DNA of 64,000 nt from Lyophyllum atratum (Eukaryota > Basidiomycota > Agaricomycetes > Agaricales > Lyophyllaceae): positions 2,563,817 to 2,627,816 of the forward strand of contig JACGCN010000003.1 of the NCBI GenBank assembly GCA_014905825.1, read 5' to 3'. Position 1 is the first letter of the stretch. Each line of letters starts with the position of its first letter. Of the stretch, positions 46,606 through 57,943 are shown piece by piece. Both the position numbers and the translations under genes were made by a program. A model generated the notes under the pieces. It saw nothing but the letters and a program-made list of their open reading frames with translations, ran no database searches and had not been told where the DNA came from.

Positions 46606-48819
46606 TTAGAGCCTGTAGGCCGATTTAATGATATCGGAGGCGCGTTCGCCGATGGCGTATGCGGCCGCTTGTGCGTGCGCGGAGGGAACAAAGGGCTGGA
46701 TGCAATCCTATGAGTTCCCATCCGATTTCACGTCAAAGGAAACTCACCAATACGGAGCAATCGACGATACGAAGACCAGTAACCTTCTTAACAGCGAGAT
46801 CAGGATCCGTGACACCAGTGTTAGCACCCTTGGGTGACATGGTGGCGGTACCGACAGGATGGAACAGAGTTCCAGAGTTGTTCGCGACGTAAGAATCGAT
46901 CGAAGCTTCATCAGTCGCATTCGCGAGAGCACCGGCGGGCCCGACGACGTATTCATTCCACGCGGGGGCTTTGAGGAACCTGTTGATACCTTTGATGGCC
47001 TCGCGCATGATGAGCTTGTCGAAGTCGGTTTTGAGAAGGCCGGGGTCGATGATGGGGGCGTCAAAGGGGTTGTTGGACTTCAGCTTGATAGAGCCGCGTG
47101 AGCTAGGTGCTACGACGACGGTGGTGAGAATGATGAAGTTGCCAGCGGGGGGAGCGGGACCGGGAGGGATACCGTTCTGTCGAAGCGCTGGTCAGCAGAT
47201 GAATCGTAAGTCCAACGTAAAAAGACTTACCGAGACGATGACTTCGTAGTGAGCTGTGTTGGGTCCGGCAGCAGTGTCTTGTTTAGGTACCAATTTTTTG
47301 TCAATCCGAACGAAGCCGATGTGATCCATAATGGTGTCGATGAATGGGCCAGTCTTGTTGGCTCGCCACTGTTCCAGGGCATCGTCTGTCAACTTGGTAT
47401 TTCGTCGGATGCTCTCGAAGGTATCCGTCGAGTTTGCTGCGATTCGATGAGTATGAGCACTATGACGGAATTATCAAACAACATGCCGAGGAAGGGATTA
47501 CCGACAACTGGGTGATCAGAGAGGTTCTCTCCGACATCGGGTAGATCGACGATAGGCTTAATTCCAAGAGCCTTGAGCGATTTGCTGTTGCCAATTCCAG
47601 AGTTCAAGAGGATATGCGGGGTACCGACAGTTCCGGCCGAAAGAATGACTTCTCGGGTCGCGGTCAAGGTCTTTAGAGGTCCTGACGAAACGAACGTCGT
47701 TAGTCAAGGCGGAGATGGAGAAAACACGAGAACCTACCTCCAGCGCTTTGGCGGAATTCTACACCACGGAAAGTAGGAGTTCTCCCTCCGCTGCATTGGA
47801 GTACACGCGAGACCTGAGCGTTCACGACGACATACAAATTCTTGCGTTGCTTGAAGTTAGGTGCCAAGTAGGCAGCTGCGGAAGAGCTTCGCGTAGCTCC
47901 ATTGATAGTACTTTGCGCCCAGCCTTGATTCACCGTGAGTATGAATCGTGAATCAAGCGTACGAGAATCGTACCAAGACCAAGAGGCTCTCCAGAGTTCG
48001 TGTCCAAGTTGAACTTGAAGTCGTTACCAGCTTGCGAAGTAGCCCGCTCATCTATTGGCGTCGAGAATCCGGCAAGGCTGACGGCGACATCGCCCTTGAA
48101 GCCATGAACGGAAGGATTGAACTGCCCACTGATGTTGTGATTATCTGCGGGCGCAGTCCACTTTTCGCTTTTCTTAAAGTACGGCAAGATACCGTTCCAA
48201 GACCAGCCTTGGTCGCCTGTCACCTTTGCGTAGCGATCGAAGTCTTCGCTTGATCGGGTGTAAACGAGCCAATCTACGAGGATTCACGTCAGTACAAAGT
48301 TAAGGCGAAGCGATGGCGAAATGGAACGAACTTGTGGAGCTGCTGCCTCCAAGGATGTGTCCTCTTGGGTAGGGAATGGCCCGTCCGGCGAGGCCGGGTT
48401 GTGCTGTCGTGGTGTAATTCCACTGGAATGGCGATGGCAACGTTAGCTCAGGCACCAAGAAGGGGACCTCGGAAGTGAGGACACCGTCATTTCTAGATAA
48501 AGAATTAGGGGTCAGTGATTTGAGACATAGATATTACACAACGGGCGTACGATGGGCCAGCTTCGAGAACGAGGACGTTGACTTTGGGATTTTCCGGTTC
48601 GCCACGACATTTCCTGAGGTACCGCCTGTAGTATGCCACGATGAGTATGTTGACAGTGATAATCATCTAGGGTGCGGCGTAATACTGACCACCAACGACG
48701 ATGAAATCGAATCTGATATTATTGGGTATGTCGGCGACCTTGGATAGTAGGGCTGCTTGGCCGAGAGTAGCAGAGAGTAAGCTTGACGACACAGCCAGAG
48801 AAAATCTAGTGACACGCAT
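46606..48819 (-). CDS. aao: Aryl-alcohol oxidase (GMC oxidoreductase), AAO2
   Basis: Minus strand, nine exons: 48819-48690, 48626-48551, 48492-48332, 48273-47974, 47923-47738, 47681-47487, 47436-47231, 47176-46748, 46695-46606; 590 aa. Same reaction and architecture as AAO1: signal peptide, FDFIVVGGGTSGN, GHILGGSSSTN, a second GMC signature (LSAGTVGTPHILLNSGIG), and the catalytic His pair in LFHPVGTATM and PSAH. The intron 47486-47437 uses a GC donor. Exon 2 is 6 nt shorter than in AAO1: where AAO1 reads VVANRLTENP, this gene reads VVAEPENP, a loss of two residues next to the FAD-binding fold. Exon 4 lacks four residues relative to AAO1. It is open throughout and likely functional. It converges with the laccase. 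Confidence 0.92.
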
Positions 48820-49964
48820 GTCGAGCGAAGAAAAGAAGGAAATAAGAGTGAGGATGGGAATTCGGAGGTTCACAAGTTTCCCGTCGGCGCGCAATTGCAT
48901 ATGTCTTATGTTGGGAACCTTCGGCGATGGACCCACGCCAAAATTAATCGGCAGGGCGCTGGAGGGACGAATAGTCTCCGGTTTCCCTAGAAAGATGGTG
49001 GTGTATTTCTAGAAGCTGACCCAGAGTAAATCTTGAGCTGGACGAGGAGAGGCCCGAGCACCACGGTGTGGAGGGCCTGGGACGAAGTCTGAGTCTAGAT
49101 GGTTCTTCAAGCGCGCAGTTTTGTCCGACACCGTAAGGTATAGTACAGCTATTCGGACTTGTAGTATCCATGTAGTATCCATACGGCGATTGAGCAAAGT
49201 TCTCGATGTAAGCGGGAGTGATTGTCGAAACCATCGGGGTTCGGAAGAATGAAACAAAACATGACGTTGACCCCCAAGATCAAACAGAGCCAAACGAAAC
49301 GTTCCTTTCACGGTCAAGTTCGCGACCGCCGACTACTCCAATACATAGCCTGGAGAGGTTTAACTGATTTACCGCAGGCTATCGAATGGGAGAATAGAGT
49401 AAAAAAAGTATCAACAAGGTGCAATTTCCTCGTCTACTTGATCCCCAACAATACCACGTTACAACAAACATTCCTAACCCTATCTTTTCCTCATTCCGCC
49501 AGCCCTCCGTCTCAACGAATCTGCCATCGGCTGGGGATGAGAATGGTCATCATTCGCGTTTATCGAATATGGACAGGAACAGCAAAGTCGACACGGAGGC
49601 TGGAGGGAGAGCAAACTTTGATCGACATCTCCACCAACCCGTGACTTCTCCCCCGACTGGGCCCCGACAACCCGTTGAGTTTCACATGCGGGAGAGAGGT
49701 GAAGATGGACTGGGAGTGTACTCAGGTCGATATCTTCACCCACCAACGACTTCACCACCTCCAACCGGTCGACGACGCGACGTTGGTCTTCGCTCGTCAG
49801 GGGAGGGGGTCCAAGGCCCTGGTCGAGGTTATCCTTCCATGTCGGGCGTCCCGCCCTCATGGCATCCAGATCTGCCGTATCATGACCAGACGGGGAACCG
49901 GGCCCCCATTCAACACCAAGATCTGGCATTCGGCCTTCCATACCCTTAGTATTCAAGCGAGCGA
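48820..49964. other. AAO2 upstream region and interrupted proline-rich frame
   Basis: About 1.1 kb. The right part (about 49570-49949) is an open Pro/Arg-rich frame in phase with the next gene but ended by TAG at 49947-49949; it may be the old 5' end of that gene. A 96-aa minus-strand frame at 48944-49234 is not supported by any motif. Confidence 0.4.
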
Positions 49965-52473
49965 ATGTCGGATGACCACCGGGAACGGCCTCGTTATCCT
50001 CGACCTCTCATCACGAGGGAACCAGCACCTACTCCATATCTCTGGGCATGGCCTCCCGAGGTCGACGGCCGATATCCCGATGGCCCCTTACCATGGATAG
50101 AGCCGACTTCAACCGCATCGGGATGGTCTCTTCCGCCTCCAACGAACTCGCAAATGCCTCTTCCGAATCTTCCTGCACGCGTCCAAGACCTTCCACCCCA
50201 CATCGAGATCGACGTTGACGGACCCCATCACGCCGGCCCCTCGACCTCGGACACAACTGGCGCGAACCCCGCCCTAATCCAGCCACAGTCCCTCGCCGCC
50301 CCCGTCGACCCCCGACGAGCTTATACCATGCAAGCTCCCGCCCGAGGTGGTCGCCATCTGCGACGCCTACATCGCCGGGACACCCATCCTCGCCATCGCC
50401 GCCCGCGCCTTCCTCCTGCACGTCTGGCACATCGCCGTGCCCGAGGAGTGTCGGTACGCGTATCTCGGGTTCTTCAAGGTGACGAGTGTCCAGGTGGGTT
50501 GCCTCTCTCTTCTGTCTCGTTTCGTCGGGCTGACTGGAGTCGTACTTCATAGGAAAGGCGTGTCGTTTTGCCTGATGTATCGAAGACGCTGGAGGTGGGG
50601 AAAGTGGAGGGGAGGATGGAGTGGCTTGTCGGTTGTACGTGGGTTCCGAGCGGGGAAGAAGTCCTTTCACACACAGACCCTTCGACGGCTCCGCTCCGAC
50701 CTTGGTGGTCTCCCACCCCTCCCGCTCCTCCCGCCATTTCTCCATCCGCTCAAGACGAGGAAGACACCAACTCAACTTCCCCGCGCTACCTCGCCCAACA
50801 CATCTCCCACCCAAACTGCCACCTCCTCCACACGCTCGCCCTCCCCTTGCATCAGCGCTTCCACACCCCCCTCCCCAACTTCGTGTTTGCCTCGCCGGGG
50901 GCGGGCGATATCCCGAGCGGGTGGTGGCGCCAGCCGCCCGATGGGCGCGGAAGGGTGAGCTTTCGGAGCATGTTGCGGCATCGGCGGTGTGTGGGGGCGG
51001 GGTGCGAGGAGGGGGTGCGGAGGAGGCGGGCGAACGGGAAGGGGAAGGCGAAAGCGGTGTTTTGGGGGGAAGTGGTTGAGAGGGGGGAGGTGGAGGGAGA
51101 GGAGGGGGGGATGTTCCGGGATGAGGAGGAGTATCAGCTTCACGTGGAGCTTCAGCGTCAATACGAAGGGCCCGAGGAAGAGGAGGATGAGGGGGAGGAT
51201 GAGGGGGAGAAGGACCCGGAAGAGGGGTACGCTGTGGAGCTGGCGCAGCTCCGTGATCGACAGCAGGCGGCGCCGGCGTCGCATCCCGTGAACGTGCTTC
51301 CGGGGGGCGGGGTCGTCGATGGGGTCGTGGCGACGTGGGGGGACGGCATGCGGACGTTCGCGTACGTGTGGGGCCCAGGGGACGAGGGGAAGGGGAAAGG
51401 GAAGGGGAAGGAGACGGAGGGAGAGGGGAAGAGAAGGATAACGCACGTGTTCACGCGCGGGGGCTGCAGGGAGAGGCGGGGACGCTGTTGAGGGAGGTGC
51501 AGATACGTGTTCCGTTGAGGAGGCAGATGGGTGGATCCAGTACGTCTTTTCCTCTTCCTTCCTCCCCCCTCCCTCCCTTTTTCTAACAACCTGCAATCAC
51601 CTCTTAGATCCGTACTTCTCCTGCGCGGTGGGGCCCCAGAAAGGCACGGTCCCGTGGGGGGATGCGCCGGAGTGCATGAGGTGTGTGAGTGAGGTGATGA
51701 TTGAGCGGGTACGGGTGTATGGGGAGAGGGAGGTGGGGATGGAGAGGGTGGAGGTGGTGGCGTGGGTTGTTGTTGGGACGCGGAAGGTTCGTTTTTTGCT
51801 TTAAGTTGGGACCGGGAGATGGCTGACGTTTCCGTGTAGGGAGCCTCGGCGTTGAGGTGCGCTGAACACCCGGTGGTGCTGATGCTGCTGGGGTGTGAGG
51901 CTGCGATCACGTTGGTGCCGAAGGGCGGGTTTCCAGTTCCAGTTCCCCTCGCGGTCGTAGCGGAGGCGGATGCTACTCTCGTTGGCGCTTCTCATGCGGT
52001 TCCAAGGGTGCGAGGGGACGTGCTGGTAAAAGTGGAGGTGGTGGACGACGATATGGGCGTGGATGAGGATGGGGATGTGGACATGGCTGGGCCGGGTGCT
52101 TATGCGCCGGACCTGGATGATCCCATGCTTTTGCGGATGGCGGGTATGTCCATCGTTGACCCTGGTCCTTCTCGTATCCAAGACGTCGACGGGCCCATGT
52201 CGATGGATCATATCGAGCCCATGGACGTGGACAATGTGGAGAAGCCGGTGGTGAAGAAGCGCGCCTCGGTGAAGGAGAAGAAGCAGGCTGTGGTGGTGAC
52301 AATGGTGCATGGGGACGTTGTGGTGCTCTCAGGGGACACCTTTGACGTGAGTAATTTCCCGACATTCGAGAAGTGGGAGACGCGACTGATGTTTGGGTTA
52401 GTACTCCATTAAGCGGTTTGGGACGAGTATCTGTGAGTCTTGGTTTGTGACTCTTAGGGAGGGGTTTAGCTGA
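49965..52473 (+). CDS. Hypothetical acidic protein; gene model with frame interruptions
   Basis: Recognisable introns are 50494-50552, 51540-51607, 51787-51839 and 52347-52401, all with good borders and matching phases. The conserved-looking parts are LPPEVVAICDAYIAGTPIL, a central Glu/Asp-rich low-complexity region (51090-51230), NPYFSCAVGPQKGTVPWGD, an Asp-rich segment, and the end GDVVVLSGDTFD spliced to YSIKRFGTS. Two joints do not work by splicing: around 50280-50300 the frame moves by one, and near 51460 in a GGGGG run it moves again. A stop also precedes 49965. It is either a decaying gene or a gene with assembly errors in G-rich sequence. No function is recognised; composition suggests a nuclear protein. 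Confidence 0.5.
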
Positions 52474-52809
52474 CTGGTTTGTGTAGTGCTTATGGGATCG
52501 ATGGGGGAGGCGTGAGTTTTTGAGGTTGAGGCGGATGATGTAAATATGTGTGAGTTGGTCGGGAATGTATAAATTGAGAGGCATGCTGCGGTGCCGAACA
52601 GCATGCGAAGGTCGTTTTAGTGCTATACATGCAACACTCGGGTAGCCAAGTCGTGTCGAGCGAACAATAGTCTAAAATATTCATGTAGAGCAATTACCAT
52701 TAAAGACAAGCATGGGGAGGTCAGGGCGTCAATTGAACCCTATAAACCCCAGCGCGGGGGTAAGTCCAGCTGCCATCACGGTCAGGCTCTGACACGAACA
52801 AACACTATC
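52474..52809. other. Intergenic stretch upstream of RCC1-PHD gene
   Basis: No gene or repeat recognised. Confidence 0.45.
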
Positions 52810-55800
52810 ATGAGCAACAACACCACACCAGAGCCGCCCACCACTGGCGCGAAGTGGGGCAGAGGTATACATTTATGTTATTACTGTTGGTGTTGCTGAC
52901 TGTCATTGAACAGTGTTGATATGTGGGGGTACGGACTGGTGAGGTTATTTCAAATTCGGCGCTATGACGACGGACTCAATGAACGACCACCACCACCCTT
53001 TCGCAGGCCCAAGCTAGGCAAGAAGGAACGCGGAGGAGCAGCGAAAGGCGATGCTGGGGAGGAGTACGAGTGAGTCGCCCTTCCCAACTCAACCCAAGTC
53101 GAATCAACACATTGACACCCACGACTTCCAGTCACCCCGACCTCCTCGAACCGCACATCCTGCGCTCCCTCTCCAACGTCCCCATCCTCTCCGTGCACAC
53201 CTCCTGCAACGGCTGCCACTTCGTCTGCCTCGACCTCTCCGGCGCCGCCTGGCTGTTCGGGCGCAACGGGTTCGGGTGCCTCGGTATCGCGGGGGACGAG
53301 TACGTGTCGGAGAACGCGCCGATGCGGGTGGAGCCGGGGGATGTGGGCGCGGGGAAGGGGGTGAGGTTTGTGGGGGCGGCGTGTGGGAGGAACCATACGT
53401 TGTTGGTGGGGAGTGACGGGAGTGTGTGGGCGGCGGGGCAGAATAACTTGGGACAGGTGAGTGGTTTCTTCGTTGTGGGCTTGGGCAGAGGTGTCGGCTG
53501 TTCTTTGTTCAAGTGGGCTTGGGCTTGGACGAACGTCGTGACCAACTCAGGCTCTCTCCTTCGGTTCCTGTGCAGGGGGTCGCGTCGCGTCGTCCCAAGC
53601 CCTAACCCTCTCCCGGGCTCCTTGCCTCCACCCACCCAACGCCTCGCGCTAACACACTCTCTCACAGTGCGGACAAGCCGTATGCCCCGAAGTCACGTCC
53701 TTCAAGCTCGTAAACGGCATCGTCCACAACGGCGAAAAAGAGCACGTCATCAAAGCCTCCGCCGGCGTCACATTCTCCCTCGTCCTCACCGCCTCCGGTA
53801 AAGGTGCGTCGACCCTTGTCTTTCATTTCTCGGTCACTCAATGTGCGCGCGCTAGTGTTCTCGTTTGGAAGCGCAGAGAAGGGGCAGCTGGGGAACGGAA
53901 CGACCGGGGAGCGAATTACGACGGGCAACAAGACTGCTTTCGACATCGAAACAACCCCTGGTGCGTCTCCCCCTAACTCCCCATGCTCCTTCACGGTACT
54001 AACAACACGTCGTCGCATAGTCTACATCAAGGAACTCGACGGTAAGAACATCGTCGAGATCACGTCAGGGCAGCAGCACAGTCTCGCGCTCGACGATACC
54101 GGGTAAGTACTTACACCTCGCCTCCTTCCCTGTACCCCTGATACTGATGTGATGCCTATCTCCTAGTGTCGTCTACGTGTGGGGGTACAACGGCTACTGC
54201 CGCCTCGGCCTCGGTAACCAAGTCGATATACTCAAGCCCAAGGCCGTGCCGCAGGTACCACCCGTCCCTCCTTCCCGTTCTTCCGTTCCTTGGCTGATAT
54301 ATGCGGTTGACTAGTTTGCGGGCCCGAACGACACGACGATGGGCGTGCTCATCGCTGCTGGCCCTTCGAGCAGTATCGTGGTGGATAAGCAGGGCATGTT
54401 TTATATGGCGGGCAAGGTGCGTTTCGCGTTTCCCTTTTCCTTCCTTCGTCTTTGCTTTGAAATGCTGATACCTATTTCGGTATAGTGGAAGAACAGCGGT
54501 GAAGGTACATTTCCCCCCACCTCTCTCCTCTTAGACGCGCAACGTCTCACCACGCATACATACAGGTTCCTCGGGCTCGCCCTACTCCACCTTCCGCTTC
54601 ATCCAAGACATCATGTACGTCTCCCCCCCCTTCCCCTTCCCTCCCTCCTTCCCCCCCATTCCCTTCCCTTGCTGACCCACCTGCACTTACAGGGGGTGCA
54701 AAATCACCCTCGCGCGCTCCGGTGGCGTCACCCACTGGGCTTTGACGCCGGACGACGACGACACGGTGATGACGGTCGCGTGGGGGCAGAACGCCGCGAA
54801 TGGGGAATTGGGGCTGGGCCCTGATGAGCCGAAGAGCGCGACGAAGCCGACGAGGAGTGCGCCGCTTGTTGGGGTGGATGTGTTTGAGTGAGTTTCTCCT
54901 TTCTTCCTTTCGTTCTTTCCCTTCCCTGCCTTCCTCTTCCTTTCCTGCCTTTCCCTGCCTTTGATTCCTGTCCCTGCGTGTCGTTCGCGTCCCTCCTCTT
55001 CAACTTGGGCCTGCATTCCGAACATAGATCACGTGACGAGACACTAAACCCCGAACCTTCTTTTTTTAGCATCGCAGCGGGCCAAAACACGACGGTGCTG
55101 CTAGCGAAGCCGAACGACAAGATGTCGGATCTGCCTCGGCACCCGGAGGACGTGCAGCCGCCCCCTTTGTGTGTGGTGTGTAAGACGGAGCGGGGGGAGG
55201 ATGATTCGCCGTTGGAGTGTGATAAGGTGTGTTTTTTTGCTCTGCTGTTTTTATTTCTTCAACGTCGATGCTTTTTGTGTCGCTTCGTCACTTTTCGTTC
55301 TCGACGTCTTCCCAACCTGACGTCTTCCCAACATCACTTTACAATCCCTTCTGCTCGCTTCCGCATTCGTCCCTCTTGTCACCCCCTTCGCCTTGTCTGT
55401 TTCTTTCTATCTTGGATCATACACTGCTCCCCCCTAACCCTCCACCCCGCCTTGCCGCCCTTTTCTTCACTTTCATACCAACCTCTCAAAGGACATGTTC
55501 GCTGACCTCTCACCCACCTTTCCTCCCCCAGTGCGACTCCCCATACCACCTCGGCTGCCTCACCCCCCCACTCAGCGCTGTTCCCCCCGGCGAATGGTTC
55601 TGCGTCGCCTGTGCGCGGGCGCCGGGGGCCCCGATCGGGCGGTACCCCCCAAGGAAAGCGAAGTTGCACAAGGCGAAGGCGAGTAGGGCTACGGCTTCGA
55701 AGGTCCACAAGGAGGAGGATGGCGAGGAGGAGGCGGAAGGGGAGGTGGAGACGGGGGGGAAGAGGAAGGCGGGGGGGAAGGGTAAAGCGGGTGGTGAGTT

Positions 55801-55885
55801 GCGCTTTCGTTTTATTTTTTTCTTTTGGGGGGATGCTGATGCGTTTTTCGGGGGGGTTGTAGCGCCTAAGAAGAAGAAGCAGTGA
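52810..55885 (+). CDS. RCC1-repeat protein with a PHD zinc finger
   Basis: Fifteen exons: 52810-52864, 52914-52938, 53007-53069, 53132-53456, 53668-53803, 53856-53960, 54021-54102, 54167-54254, 54315-54416, 54486-54504, 54566-54614, 54693-54887, 55070-55226, 55532-55793, 55863-55885; 561 aa. Residues ~10-430 form RCC1-type beta-propeller repeats (e.g. WLFGRNGFGCLG, VFSFGSAEKGQLGNG, VYVWGYNGYCRLGLG, VAWGQNAANGELGLG). Residues ~449-497 are a C4HC3 PHD finger: CVVC...CDKCDSPYHLGCLTPP...WFCVAC. The tail is Lys/Glu-rich and ends in KKKK, a likely nuclear signal. The combination predicts a chromatin reader with a propeller interaction platform (inference). Exons of 19 and 25 nt and a 305-nt intron before the second half of the PHD finger are notable. 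A broken copy of that last PHD exon lies at 32725-33030. Confidence 0.88.
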
Positions 55886-56361
55886 TCGCTTGTGGGTTGC
55901 TGGGATGGAAGAGAGGGACCTTGGGTGAGGAACTGTCTTACGTATCATCTATATCTTGTATGTATCTTCGCTGTTGGTGTAACCCCCACTCCGTTTCTTT
56001 CTTCTTGTCCTTTCCTTTTCTTTATGCCTTTCGTATCTGGGGTGACACTGCGCTTATAGCTACGTCGTCGTTGGGTGGGCCCGAAACTGGGTTTTGGGGC
56101 TGTCGTTGTACTTTTCGTCTTGTTCTCGGTATCGGTCTTGGTCTTGCTCTGTTTGTTGTTGTCGCTGTTCTCGAAAAAATAGGATCTGGGATTTGGTCAG
56201 GCTCCTAAAACCATTCGCTCGACCCGCTCGTAGGGGCTTATCCCACTGGCCACGTAGTGTTATATACGAAAAATTTTATCTTATCTTATCCGACCAAGCC
56301 ACACCAAACTCAATCCAAATAAACAAAAGTGGCCCCAAACTCGCGGTTGGGCGTGTCCAAC
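55886..56361. other. Intergenic stretch
   Basis: 3' flank of the RCC1-PHD gene and promoter region of the next; nothing else seen. Confidence 0.45.
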
Positions 56362-57150
56362 ATGAGCCATCGCCATGCCGCTCCATCTTCCTACGTCGCT
56401 TCACATTCCTCCATGGCTCCACCCTCGAACACTACGCTTCATGTCAGCGCCAGCGTCCCAGAAAGCCGCGAACTGAAGGAGTTCCTGCGCATCCACGTGA
56501 AACGCCTCCGCATCTCAGAGGAAGAGCTCCGGAAGGGCTTTAAGAGGAATTATGGCTCGCTCGAAAAGGCTATGGAGCTCATACAAGCATTCGACGCGCA
56601 CAACGCTGCAGCCGTGGCACGGGCGTTTCCCCCTGGTGAACGTCCTAAAGCGATTGGAGTGAGTCGACTCTTATCGTGTGCTTCGTCGCCTTGCTCACTC
56701 GCAGTGTACTCTGTTCCTCAGCGTAAACCTATCCCTGGCGAGGATCATGATGTACAGATTGCGCCATTGAGCGACCGGGTGTGGGTCCGTATCTGGGGTG
56801 GCGATGTAGCAAGCCAGGGGTGCTACTGCTTCGACTTCGTCAACAGCCAGGGACAGCACAGGCGCACACCCTCCAATATCAAGGTGTTCTCCGAAGCAAC
56901 CGCGTGGATGCCGAGTACCCAGGTCCTGTCCATCGAGGCGTCGTTAGACAAGGCCATGCAGCAGTCCCCCCAGTTCGCCGAGACACTTCGTAATTCCCGC
57001 GACGAAAGCCACAAGCCCGATCCCAACTGGGAGACTTACATTGTTCAGCAAGGCATCAGGCTCTGCTTCAAGCAGGCCGGTAAAGAAGATGTATTCGTCG
57101 ATATCTGTTATGGATATAGTACCTTACCAAGTAGCTACTACTTCTTATGA
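56362..57150 (+). CDS. Hypothetical protein
   Basis: Exons 56362-56658 and 56722-57150 with a probable 63-nt GTGAGT...CCTCAG intron; because 63 is a multiple of three, an unspliced reading is also open (262 against 241 aa). The N-terminal half has a helical domain around RELKEFLRIHVKRLRISEEELRK. The C-terminal half contains VWVRIWGGDVASQGCYCFDF and a helical segment near ASLDKAMQQSPQF. No known family, signal peptide or membrane segment. The LTR retrotransposon begins 28 bp after the stop, so its 3' untranslated region is probably supplied by the LTR. Confidence 0.65.
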   Translation: MSHRHAAPSSYVASHSSMAPPSNTTLHVSASVPESRELKEFLRIHVKRLRISEEELRKGFKRNYGSLEKAMELIQAFDAHNAAAVARAFPPGERPKAIGVSRLLSCASSPCSLAVYSVPQRKPIPGEDHDVQIAPLSDRVWVRIWGGDVASQGCYCFDFVNSQGQHRRTPSNIKVFSEATAWMPSTQVLSIEASLDKAMQQSPQFAETLRNSRDESHKPDPNWETYIVQQGIRLCFKQAGKEDVFVDICYGYSTLPSSYYFL

Positions 57151-57178
57151 TACCTCTCCTAAAGTCTCGATACACAAA

Positions 57179-57749
57179 TGTTAGCAAAGCCGGACAAATG
57201 CGAGCACACGCGAACGCGACGTCATGGTTTGTTGTGCCTCACTCGGATCTGGCACATATCCGGTTCCGGCAGCAAACGCGACGTCATGGTTTGTTGTGCC
57301 TCACTCGGATCCGGCACATATCCGGTTCCGGCATCAAACGCGATCAAACCCGACGATTCGCCGAGCTGCGCGCCTCTTACAGATAATAGTAGAATCTTCT
57401 AGTATTCGACGCTCCCTCGGCACCTACTTCGACGATTGACTCATCGCCGAAGACCCGCCAGTATATAAGACACGTAGTTTACTTGTACAGACTCCCGACT
57501 TCCAAATACATCAATTTTCGACTTACATCTGAGTGATCTAAGTACCTTTGCAAGATTGCAAAGTATTGACTCGTGAACTTACTATCTTAAGGACCAATAG
57601 ATTTCTATTGCTCTGTCAACGTCTGATAAGACGGTTTGGAGATAGCTCACTCATCAATAAACTTAGAAACCTACAGTGTGAAAGATCTTAGTATTGAACC
57701 GTGACGTTGCTAATCTAATCTTAGATAAGATTACCCGCGGATCGCAACA
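57179..57749 (+). repeat. Probable 5' LTR
   Basis: 571 bp starting TGTTAGC and ending GCAACA, with TATATAAG at 57462-57469 as promoter element. It contains a 62-bp tandem duplication (57213-57274 and 57275-57336). Borders are inferred because the partner LTR is absent. Confidence 0.55.
57462..57469 (+). promoter_or_regulatory. LTR TATA box
   Basis: TATATAAG inside the predicted LTR. Confidence 0.55.
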
Positions 57750-57943
57750 TTGGTGGACACACCCGGAACTGAGAATTTTCAATAGCTCAGTTTCTATAGC
57801 CCCTTTGGTCTAACAAGACCTCTCATCTCTCTTATAATCCTCAGTGCATCTGCACGACACTTACTCTGGCAAACATCATCACTTAGGTAACCTTCATCAT
57901 CTTCATCTTTAAAACTAAAGTTTGTATTTTCAGATAATCAGCC

